Of a stretch of DNA of 17,217 nucleotides, positions 1 to 6,389 are shown in pieces. The position numbers and the translations under genes are program-made. This stretch comes from an uncultured Gemmatimonadota bacterium. GTDB lineage: Bacteria; Gemmatimonadota; Gemmatimonadetes; Gemmatimonadales; Gemmatimonadaceae. The stretch lies in the NCBI GenBank assembly GCA_946887155.1, contig CAMPKM010000016.1, forward strand, positions 1 through 17,217, written 5' to 3'. Under the pieces are notes generated by a model, which was not told the origin of the DNA, did not search any database, and saw only the letters and a program-made list of their open reading frames with translations. Positions within the stretch are counted from its first letter, which is position 1. The number at the start of each line of letters is the position of its first letter.

Positions 1-28
1 GTGCCCCACTCCCTATGCCCCGTGCCCC
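1..28. repeat. Heptad repeat at the left edge
   Basis: Four consecutive 7-base units, GTGCCCC, ACTCCCT, ATGCCCC and GTGCCCC, fill positions 1-28 in register. The GTG start codon proposed for the first gene falls exactly where the next unit would begin. The array may extend to the left of the window. It belongs with the other period-7 arrays here, although its sequence differs from theirs. Confidence 0.65.
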
Positions 29-1366
29 GTGATTGACTCCTTCCACGCGCTCCTGACCCCGGACATCGCCGAGTCCAGCAGCGAGCACCTCGAAGGTGTG
101 CTCCGCCAGCGTGGTCTCGTCTTCGGTGATCGGCCGTTGTGCACGGTGCTCCGGCCGCGGCTCATGACCGCGGAGGAATATGCTTCGCTCCAGACCCGCG
201 TCCTGCCGCTGATACGTGCGTTCCGGCGGATCCACGACCGGGCGATGGCCGATGTCATGTTCCGCCGTCAGTTCGGACTCGTGGACTGGGAGGAAACATT
301 GCTGGCGGCCGACCCGGGATACGACACCCCGACGCCGACTTCACGACTCGACCTGTTCCTGGTCCCCGGATCGCAATCGTTAGGCCTGACCGAGTACAAC
401 GCCGAGACCCCGGCGGGGGCCGCGTACGGCGACGCCCTGAGCGACGTGTTCATGGACATGCCGGTGATGCGTGAGTTCGCGAAGACGCACGACCTCATGC
501 CGATCCCCGCCAGGCACGGCGTGACCGGCGCCGTCCTCGGCGCCTGGCACGAATTCCACGGATCGCGCGCCAGGCCGCGCATCGCGATCCTGGACTGGCA
601 CGACGTCCCGACGCGGTCCGAGTTCGAGCTGTATCAGCAGCAGTTCCGGTCGATGAACATCGAATGTGTCATCGATGATCCGCGGAACGTCGAGTACACG
701 GGCGGCAAGCTGATCGTGCACGGTGCCCCGGCGGATGTGATCTACAAGCGCGTCCTCATCACCGAACTGGTCGAGCAATGCGGTCTCGAGTCGGCCGTCG
801 TGCGCGCGGTCCGTGAGCGGGCGGTGTGCATGGTCGATGGCTTCCGCTGCAAGATCCTGCACAAGAAGGCGTCGCTGGCGGTCCTCAGCGACGAGGCCAA
901 CGCGGACATGTTCCCGCACGACGAGAAACTGGCGATCGCCGGCTCCATTCCCTGGACGCGCGTCGTATCCGAGCGGACGACGACCTGGCGTGGCGCAGCG
1001 GTCGACCTGGTCCGGCTCATCCTCGACCAGCGCGATCGGCTGGTCCTGAAACCTAACGACGACTACGGCGGGAAGGGCATCACGCTCGGCTGGACCGTCG
1101 ATGGCGCGACCTGGGAAGCGGCGGTGAAGCAGGCGCTCGAATCACCGCATATCGTGCAGGAACGCGTGGAAATCCCGAGCGAGTCCTACCCGAGCTGGGT
1201 GGATGGGCGCGTTGAGTTCGCCGACCGGCAATACGACACCGCGCCGTTCATCACGAATGCCTCGCACATGGAGGGGCTGTTGACCCGCCTGGCGACGTCA
1301 CCCCTGCTCAACGTCACCGCGGGCGGGGGAAGCACCGTTCCCACGTTCATCGCGCGGCCGCGATAG
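29..1366 (+). CDS. Circularly permuted ATP-grasp ligase, glutathionylspermidine-synthase-like
   Basis: This 445-residue protein is probably a cytosolic ATP-dependent carboxylate-amine or carboxylate-thiol ligase of the circularly permuted ATP-grasp class. Residues 122-128 read EYNAETP, which resembles the EFNADTP signature of the glutathionylspermidine synthase fold. Residues 338-352 carry LVLKPNDDYGGKGIT, the lysine- and glycine-rich nucleotide-binding loop. QERV at 377-380 and the glycine-rich tail AGGGSTVP at 431-438 also fit. The next two genes encode a GCS2-type ligase and a C26-type hydrolase, which supports amide-bond chemistry on a shared metabolite. The substrate cannot be read from the sequence. 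The GTG start has no clear ribosome binding site and lies at the end of a heptad repeat. The frame is open to the window edge, so a start further upstream is possible. The fold assignment is fairly secure and the reaction is inferred. Confidence 0.85.
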   Translation: MIDSFHALLTPDIAESSSEHLEGVLRQRGLVFGDRPLCTVLRPRLMTAEEYASLQTRVLPLIRAFRRIHDRAMADVMFRRQFGLVDWEETLLAADPGYDTPTPTSRLDLFLVPGSQSLGLTEYNAETPAGAAYGDALSDVFMDMPVMREFAKTHDLMPIPARHGVTGAVLGAWHEFHGSRARPRIAILDWHDVPTRSEFELYQQQFRSMNIECVIDDPRNVEYTGGKLIVHGAPADVIYKRVLITELVEQCGLESAVVRAVRERAVCMVDGFRCKILHKKASLAVLSDEANADMFPHDEKLAIAGSIPWTRVVSERTTTWRGAAVDLVRLILDQRDRLVLKPNDDYGGKGITLGWTVDGATWEAAVKQALESPHIVQERVEIPSESYPSWVDGRVEFADRQYDTAPFITNASHMEGLLTRLATSPLLNVTAGGGSTVPTFIARPR

Positions 1367-1367
1367 A

Positions 1368-1382
1368 CGGGGTCAGACCCCG
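1368..1382. repeat. REP-like palindrome, copy 1
   Basis: CGGGGTC and GACCCCG flank a single central A, giving a perfect 15-base palindrome one base after the TAG stop of the preceding gene. The same core recurs after two other genes in this window. It could fold in mRNA as a 3'-end hairpin, but the one-base loop and the lack of a T-run argue against a classical terminator. Confidence 0.8.
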
Positions 1383-1392
1383 ATCCGCGGCT

Positions 1393-1467
1393 GGATGGGG
1401 GATGGCGGATGTCGGTGTAAGCCATCAAATCAAGGTAGTAACCGCCGTCCGCCATTCCCCATCCGCC
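1393..1467. repeat. Inverted pair of heptad repeats before the GCS2 ligase
   Basis: The left arm (1393-1413) is built from GGATGGG, GGATGGC and GGATGTC. The right arm (1447-1467) is GTCCGCC, ATTCCCC and ATCCGCC. Positions 1393-1410 pair with 1447-1464 at 16 of 18 bases across a 36-base loop. The right arm ends seven bases before the next start codon and no purine-rich ribosome binding site is visible there. A stem in the mRNA would therefore sit directly against the initiation codon. Confidence 0.75.
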
Positions 1468-1474
1468 CTCGAGC

Positions 1475-2704
1475 ATGAAACGGCCCTCCCTCACCATCGG
1501 TGTCGAGGAAGAGTACCAGATCATCGACCCGGAGACGCGTGAGCTGCAGTCGTACATCACGCAGATCCTCGAGGACGAGCGACTCGTTCTCGGGCAGGTG
1601 AAGCCCGAGCTGCACCAGTCCATCGTCGAAGTCGGTACGACCGTGTGCCACACGCCACAGGACGTGCGCGCGCAGCTCATCGAGCTGCGACGCAGCGTCA
1701 TGGAGCTCGCGGGCCGGAAGGGCTACAAGATCGCGGCCGCGGGGACACATCCCTTCTCGCACTGGGCCAACCAGGAGATTACGCCGCTGGAGCGATACCT
1801 CGGCACCAAGGAGGCGATGGCGCAGCTCGCGCAGCAGCTCCTGATCTTCGGCACGCACGTGCATATCGGCATCGAGGACCGCGACTTTCTCATCGATTGT
1901 ACCAACGTCTCTCGTTATGTGCTGCCGCACATCCTCTGCCTGTCGACGAGTTCACCCTTCTGGCTCGGCCATGACACCGGCCTCAAGTCGTATCGCTCGG
2001 CGGTGTTTCGCGCGTTTCCGCGCACGGGAATCCCGCCGTACATCGCGTCGTGGTCGGCCTTCCAGAGTTACATCCAGACGCTTGTTTCGACCGGCTGCAT
2101 TCCCGACGGTACCAAGATCTGGTGGGACGCGCGACCGCATTCGACGTATCCGACGCTCGAGTTCCGGATCTGCGACGTCTGCACACGCGTCGACGAAGCG
2201 GTCTGCATCGCCGCGATCGTCCAGGCGCTCGTCTTCAAGCTCTGGAAACTGCGACGCGACAACATGACGTTCCGCGTGTACCCGGCCGAGCTGGTCGAGG
2301 AAAACAAGTGGCGGGCGGTGCGGTATGGACTCGGCGGCAAGTTGATCGACTTCGGGCGCGAAACCGAAAAGTCCGCACCGGACATGATCCGTGAATTCAT
2401 CGAATGGTTCCTCGGCGACGTGCTCGACGAACTCGGCACGCGCAAGGAAGTCGAGTACGCATTCACCATCCTGAAGGAAGGCTCGAGCGCCGATCGGCAA
2501 CTCGAGACCTATCGAAAGACCGGGGACCTCAACGCGGTGGTCGATCAGCTCATCGTGGAGACGGCTGAAGGCGTCGTTCCGTCGCCGTCGATGACGAGGA
2601 CCGAGGAACGGGAAATCGAGTTCCGGCCCGTGTCCGAGGTCGAGATACCCATTGCCACGATGGCGGCCGGCACGCTGCAGGTGGGGACCGACGCAAGGGA
2701 TTAA
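1475..2704 (+). CDS. Carboxylate-amine ligase, YbdK/GCS2 family
   Basis: This 409-residue protein belongs to the GCS2 family (glutamate-cysteine ligase type 2, YbdK-like), whose members join a carboxylate to an amine using ATP. Visible signatures are TIGVEEEYQIIDPET at residues 7-21, HPFSHW at 92-97, FGTHVHIGI at 125-133, RPHSTYPTLEFRICDV at 220-235 and ENKWRAVRYG at 276-285. Those acidic, His and Arg residues form the metal-ATP and substrate site in the glutamine-synthetase-like fold. The length is close to usual for the family (about 370-400), with a slightly long tail. The ATG at 1475 places the conserved GVEEE block where the family has it. The gene lies 108 bases after the ATP-grasp gene and 30 bases before a C26 hydrolase gene. 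The true substrate is unknown, and a specific role in glutathione synthesis is not implied. Confidence 0.93.
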   Translation: MKRPSLTIGVEEEYQIIDPETRELQSYITQILEDERLVLGQVKPELHQSIVEVGTTVCHTPQDVRAQLIELRRSVMELAGRKGYKIAAAGTHPFSHWANQEITPLERYLGTKEAMAQLAQQLLIFGTHVHIGIEDRDFLIDCTNVSRYVLPHILCLSTSSPFWLGHDTGLKSYRSAVFRAFPRTGIPPYIASWSAFQSYIQTLVSTGCIPDGTKIWWDARPHSTYPTLEFRICDVCTRVDEAVCIAAIVQALVFKLWKLRRDNMTFRVYPAELVEENKWRAVRYGLGGKLIDFGRETEKSAPDMIREFIEWFLGDVLDELGTRKEVEYAFTILKEGSSADRQLETYRKTGDLNAVVDQLIVETAEGVVPSPSMTRTEEREIEFRPVSEVEIPIATMAAGTLQVGTDARD

Positions 2705-2724
2705 TCGGGGTCAGACCCGATTAA
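2701..2724. repeat. REP-like palindrome, copy 2, overlapping a stop codon
   Basis: TTAATCGGGGTC and GACCCGATTAA flank a central A. The arms pair fully apart from one extra G on the left. The core is the same GGGGTCAGACCC as copy 1, with flanks extended by AT pairs. The left arm includes the TAA stop at 2702-2704. It is followed by ATTCAGGACC and the next start codon at 2735, so it could affect readthrough or transcript stability between the two genes. Confidence 0.8.
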
Positions 2725-2734
2725 ATTCAGGACC

Positions 2735-3487
2735 ATGACACGCAGCCGACGCCCCACGATCGGGGTCACGACGCAGACCCTGCAGGCCATCGATGGCATT
2801 CCGGCGGGGTTGCCGGCCTCGGTGGTGATGAACCAGCGCTATTACGAAGCCGTCGCCTCGGCCGGTGGCGCGCCGCTGCTCATTCCCCTGCTCGACGACG
2901 ACGATGCGCTCCGTGCCGCGTACGAGGCGTGCGGCGGGATCCTCATTCCGGGCGGCGTGGACATGGATCCCGCCACGTACGGCGAGGCGCCTCACGAGAA
3001 ACTCGGTCGCATCGATCCGGCGCGTGATCGCGTGGAGCTGCAACTCACGCGCTGGGCGGTCGAGGACCGGAAGCCACTGCTCGGATTGTGTCGGGGCCTC
3101 CAGGTGATCAACGTGGCGGCCGGCGGATCGCTGTACCAGGACCTGGATGCGCAACTGGAAGGCGCAATCAAGCACGACTACTTCCCGACCTATGGGTTCG
3201 ACCGCGATCACCTGTCGCACGACGTGGCCGTTGCGCCGGCTTCGCGACTGCGCGGCCTGGTGGATGTCGAGCAGTTGCCGGTCAACAGCATGCATCACCA
3301 GGGAGTGAAGCAGTTAGGCAGGGGGCTGGTCGCATGCGCCCATGCCGCGGATGGGTTGATCGAGGCGGTGGAGTCGACCAACGGCCACTGGATGGTCGGC
3401 GTGCAGTGGCACCCGGAAGTCTTCGAAGCGGACGATCCACACACGCGTGACCTGTTCCGGGGCTTCGTGGAAGCAGCAGGATCGTAA
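2735..3487 (+). CDS. Gamma-glutamyl-GABA-hydrolase-like class I amidotransferase (peptidase C26)
   Basis: This 250-residue protein has the triad-type class I glutamine amidotransferase fold used by PuuD-like enzymes to hydrolyse gamma-glutamyl amides. The nucleophile is Cys119 in LLGLCRGLQ (residues 115-123). The His-Glu pair is H226 and E228 in GVQWHPEV (222-229). GGILIPGGVDMDPATYGE at 67-84 and NSMHHQG at 184-190 are also typical. CAGGA lies just before the ATG. The gene follows the GCS2 ligase by 30 bases. A ligase paired with a gamma-glutamyl hydrolase suggests a gamma-glutamylated intermediate that is built and later cleaved, as in the putrescine (Puu) route, though no other Puu gene is present. 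The family call is strong and the substrate is unknown. Confidence 0.92.
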   Translation: MTRSRRPTIGVTTQTLQAIDGIPAGLPASVVMNQRYYEAVASAGGAPLLIPLLDDDDALRAAYEACGGILIPGGVDMDPATYGEAPHEKLGRIDPARDRVELQLTRWAVEDRKPLLGLCRGLQVINVAAGGSLYQDLDAQLEGAIKHDYFPTYGFDRDHLSHDVAVAPASRLRGLVDVEQLPVNSMHHQGVKQLGRGLVACAHAADGLIEAVESTNGHWMVGVQWHPEVFEADDPHTRDLFRGFVEAAGS

Positions 3488-3504
3488 GGGAGATGTGGGA
3501 CGTG

Positions 3505-3510
3505 AGAGGA
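3505..3510 (+). promoter_or_regulatory. Ribosome binding site that sets the start of the MBL-fold gene
   Basis: AGAGGA ends five bases before the ATG at 3516. The reading frame is open further upstream to a GTG at 3447, but that start would overlap the preceding gene by 41 bases and would bury the signal sequence. The start at 3516 is therefore preferred. Confidence 0.7.
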
Positions 3511-3515
3511 ACGCG

Positions 3516-4298
3516 ATGGGATGGAGTTCGCGAAGGTCTGCCTTGAAACGTTCCGCGAAGTGTCTCTGGACTCTGCTTGCTGGCCTCTGGCCTGTCGGTT
3601 GTACCATGGACCTGCAGCTCATCCAGGATCCGCCCGACGCCGTCGCCGTCACGACGACTGGGCCGTGGGCCAGCATGATTTACGTCGCCCGCACCGACAG
3701 CGGCGTCATCGCCATCGACCTCGGATGGACCGGATACGAGCGATTGATGCCGTCGGCGCTCGAGGGCATCAACGCCGAGCCCGCCGACGTGCGGTTCGTC
3801 TTCCTCACACACGGGCATCGTGATCACATCGCGGCCTGGCCACTCGTCAGGCAGGCCACGTTCTTGGTGGGCGCCGGCGAGGTGCCGATGCTCACGTCCG
3901 ACAGCGGGTACAGCGGATGGGCCACGAGGCTGAGCGACGAGATCAAAGATTATCCCAGACCGGGTCCGGGTGAGCTGCACGTGACCGGCATGTCATCGGA
4001 TACGAGCATCGTACTGGGACGCGACACGCTTTACGCGTTTTCGATCCCCGGGCATACGCCGGGAAGCATGGCGTACCTGTTCCGCGGCATCCTGTTCGGT
4101 GGTGACGCGATCAACTGGAGGCCAGGATCGGGTTTTCAGGGCGCGCGACCTGAGTTTTCCGACAGTGTGGAGCAGAGCCGGGAGAGCCTGCGATCGCTAT
4201 GGCAGCGGTTGCCCGGCGAGCGCGTTCGTATCATGTGCAGCGCCCATGGGAAATGCGCTATCAGCGATTCCGTTCTGCGTAGGCGGGTAGTGCGATAA
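3516..4298 (+). CDS. Exported metallo-beta-lactamase-fold hydrolase, probable lipoprotein
   Basis: From the ATG at 3516 this is a 260-residue MBL-fold protein. The N-terminus has several Arg and Lys residues, then a hydrophobic stretch ending in LAGLWPVGC (residues 21-29). That looks like a signal peptide with a weak lipobox, so the protein is probably anchored outside the inner membrane. The zinc site is present: HGHRDH at 99-104, PGHTPGS at 178-184, Asp197 in FGGDAI, and a final His in SAHG at 242-245. This arrangement is common to subclass B3-like lactamases, lactonases and glyoxalase II-type enzymes, so the substrate cannot be named. It follows the C26 hydrolase by 28 bases on the same strand and may be the last gene of that transcript. 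It converges with the gene at 4501. Confidence 0.87.
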   Translation: MGWSSRRSALKRSAKCLWTLLAGLWPVGCTMDLQLIQDPPDAVAVTTTGPWASMIYVARTDSGVIAIDLGWTGYERLMPSALEGINAEPADVRFVFLTHGHRDHIAAWPLVRQATFLVGAGEVPMLTSDSGYSGWATRLSDEIKDYPRPGPGELHVTGMSSDTSIVLGRDTLYAFSIPGHTPGSMAYLFRGILFGGDAINWRPGSGFQGARPEFSDSVEQSRESLRSLWQRLPGERVRIMCSAHGKCAISDSVLRRRVVR

Positions 4299-4299
4299 G

Positions 4300-4490
4300 G
4301 ACAGGTAGGGCTTGAACACGGAAGACACGGGCACAATGGAGAACCGCTGATACTGCTTTGGTGAGAACCTGGACACCACGGGCCTCTCCTCGAAGTCACG
4401 ATACGGCTTGGTGGTGTCCAGGTTCTCACCAAGGCCGTACCTGTGTCTCTCAATTGTTCCTGTGTCGTCCGCGTTCCAGCCGTACCCGCC
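4300..4490. repeat. Long imperfect inverted repeat between convergent genes
   Basis: Positions 4300-4379 and 4411-4490 are inverted copies, matching at about 64 of 80 bases by hand alignment with no gaps. The inner 22 bases of each arm (4358-4379 and 4411-4432, starting TTGGTGAGAACC on the left) match perfectly. The loop is the 31 bases at 4380-4410. The repeat fills the gap between the TAA ending at 4298 and the opposing TAG at 4501-4503. It could act as a bidirectional 3' hairpin or be a decayed palindromic element. No U-run, terminal target duplication or coding content is evident. Confidence 0.85.
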
Positions 4491-4500
4491 CTGATCGTCC

Positions 4501-6219
4501 CTAACGACGAGTGCGCACCATCCACACGCGCAACTCACGCTTCCCGATGCGCATCGTAGTTGAATCGGACGCCGCCTTGCCATCGGGCTTCACGGCCGAA
4601 AACACAAGTTGAATATCGGGCGGCACATCGCAGAACATTGCGACACCCGACGCATCCGTCAGCGTTTCCGTGCCGCCGACTTCGGACGCCATCGCCGACT
4701 CGGGTCGCTCACGTCCGCCGACGAACTTCCCGGCCCAACGCAGCCACACGCGCAGGCTCGGCAACGGACGGGACGTAATGCTGTCGGTGACCACGACCCG
4801 CACCGCGCCGTTGTCGTCCTTCAACGGAGTGTCGGCGCAGACATGCAGCAGCAACTCGCGCGTTCTCGGTGCCCGGAAGGTCGCGTTCGCCACCGAGCCC
4901 TCGCGCAAATCGACCGCCTCGTCACCGACAAAGCTGCCGAGTTGCGTGTACGACGGATGTTCGGCGATGAGCGTGAACCGGCTCGACGGCAGGCTGTCCA
5001 GCCGGAACTTCCCCTCGGCGTCGCTTTTCGTCGTGAATGGCGTTCCGCCTAACCGCACCGTCGCATCGGGGAACGGCCGTCCCGCGCTGTCGAGCACGAC
5101 GCCACTGACCGCGGCGGGACGCTCGTAAAGCTTCAGTCCCGCCGTGAACACCATGCCGCCTTCCTCGATCAGGCGATGCATCGTCGGCCTCACGATGACC
5201 GACGGTATGCGCGTGTGTGCATCCACCGGCGATACCGGACGGGCGTATTGTGGAAACCGCATGAAGAAGCGTGACGTGACCCAGGCGCCGCTATCGAGTT
5301 TTCCGAAGTGCACCTCGCCGCCGACGCGATCGGCCCCGTCGAAGTCCGGCAACATGGTGTATTTGAAGTCGACGAGTCGCAGCTCGAACGTTCGCTCGTC
5401 CATCCAGATGGTGCCGCGCACGTCGGGGATCTGCCGCGCGGGCACGGGTTCGAAGGCGATGCCGACCATGCCGCGGCGATCCCCTTTGCCTTCGGCGACA
5501 CTGTAACAGTGGTCACGGCGGAAGGCCGCCGAAATCAGGACATCCGCGTCAGGCGCGTAGTAGTACTCGTAATCACCAACGGTGCGACGGTAGCCGATCC
5601 GGGAGAGAGAGTCGCCGCTCAGGCTGACGAACGGGCGGTCCATCATGCCGCGCCGCTCGCTGAACGACTCCTCCAGCACGCGCATGGTGCGCGGTTGCAG
5701 TGCTCGCACATAGCGAGTCAGGTGGCCTTCGAACAGCCGGTCGCGGAGCGAGATCTGCGCCGCCCGCAGTACCGTGCGGGCCTCGTCCCAGAGGGAGGAC
5801 ACCCGGCCGCGATCCGACTCCTTGTTGACGCACATGTTGGCGTCGACGATCCGCACTTCCGGCAACTTGAACGCGAGCGCTTCGAGCGAAACGTCCATGA
5901 CCTTCGTTTCGCCGGCCGCGAGGTCGAACGGTTGCGACTCGAAACGCTCCACGCCGATGCGCTTGGCGTTCAGCCGGTATCGTCCGGCGCTGGCGCGAAT
6001 GGCAAATTCGCCTCGGGCGTTCGACAGCACGGCGACGACCTGGGACGTGTCACCCGACATGGGCTCCAACGTGACCAGCGTCCCCGTGATCGGCGCACTC
6101 GAGGCCCGCTCGGTCACGGTGCCGCGCACGACCTGGGCCTGGGCCGCCTGGCCAAGGACCGAGAAGGCGGCTGCCAGGAGGAGGGGGGCGATCGGTCGCC
6201 CGTAGAAGGCGTTCTTCAT
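4501..6219 (-). CDS. Secreted carboxypeptidase-regulatory-like domain protein
   Basis: From the ATG at 6219 this is a 572-residue exported protein. The leader MKNAFYGRPIAPLLLAAAF runs on to a likely signal peptidase site after AQA (about residue 28). An alternative ATG at 6267 adds 16 residues and would give an unusually long n-region. Neither start has a clear ribosome binding site. Three beta-sandwich segments of carboxypeptidase-regulatory-like type are visible: about residues 30-112 (VVRGTVTERASSAPITGTLV), 371-450 (VSGVVLDSAGRPFPDATVRL) and a more diverged one at about 472-560 (VRVVVTDSITSRPLPSLRVW). Between the first two lies a region of about 250 residues I do not recognise, rich in Arg, Asp and Tyr. 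Such proteins are frequent as surface or periplasmic proteins in Gemmatimonadota and Bacteroidota, sometimes as plugs of outer-membrane receptors. No TonB-dependent barrel follows, so this one is not a receptor. Its role is unknown. Confidence 0.85.
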   Translation of the reverse strand: MKNAFYGRPIAPLLLAAAFSVLGQAAQAQVVRGTVTERASSAPITGTLVTLEPMSGDTSQVVAVLSNARGEFAIRASAGRYRLNAKRIGVERFESQPFDLAAGETKVMDVSLEALAFKLPEVRIVDANMCVNKESDRGRVSSLWDEARTVLRAAQISLRDRLFEGHLTRYVRALQPRTMRVLEESFSERRGMMDRPFVSLSGDSLSRIGYRRTVGDYEYYYAPDADVLISAAFRRDHCYSVAEGKGDRRGMVGIAFEPVPARQIPDVRGTIWMDERTFELRLVDFKYTMLPDFDGADRVGGEVHFGKLDSGAWVTSRFFMRFPQYARPVSPVDAHTRIPSVIVRPTMHRLIEEGGMVFTAGLKLYERPAAVSGVVLDSAGRPFPDATVRLGGTPFTTKSDAEGKFRLDSLPSSRFTLIAEHPSYTQLGSFVGDEAVDLREGSVANATFRAPRTRELLLHVCADTPLKDDNGAVRVVVTDSITSRPLPSLRVWLRWAGKFVGGRERPESAMASEVGGTETLTDASGVAMFCDVPPDIQLVFSAVKPDGKAASDSTTMRIGKRELRVWMVRTRR

Positions 6220-6389
6220 TTGGGAGGAATCGTTACGAGAAACACCAGAGGACGGCATCCGTTTCATTTCGGCGTCAGGGGTTCCGCAGGATAGCCGCGG
6301 GAAATCGGCGCATGACGTGAACTTGGCACGATGGTCGCATTAAGGGGATGTGCACCTGGCGGGCATCACCGGGGAAAGGCGGGAAAATC

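Noticed and set aside
3447..3515. Upstream GTG start for the MBL-fold gene
   Set aside because: It overlaps the preceding gene by 41 bases, lacks a ribosome binding site and would place 23 hydrophilic residues before the signal sequence.
4380..4500. Classical rho-independent terminator between the convergent genes
   Set aside because: The arms are far too long, the loop is 31 bases and no T-run follows on either strand. I call it only an inverted repeat.
4197..4583. Minus-strand open frame reading through the long inverted repeat
   Set aside because: It overlaps the ends of two convergent genes and has no start signal or family resemblance. The inverted repeat explains its apparent order.
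5308..6294. Open frame on the plus strand across the secreted protein gene
   Set aside because: It is a high-GC antisense shadow, while the minus-strand frame has a signal peptide and recognisable beta-sandwich domains.
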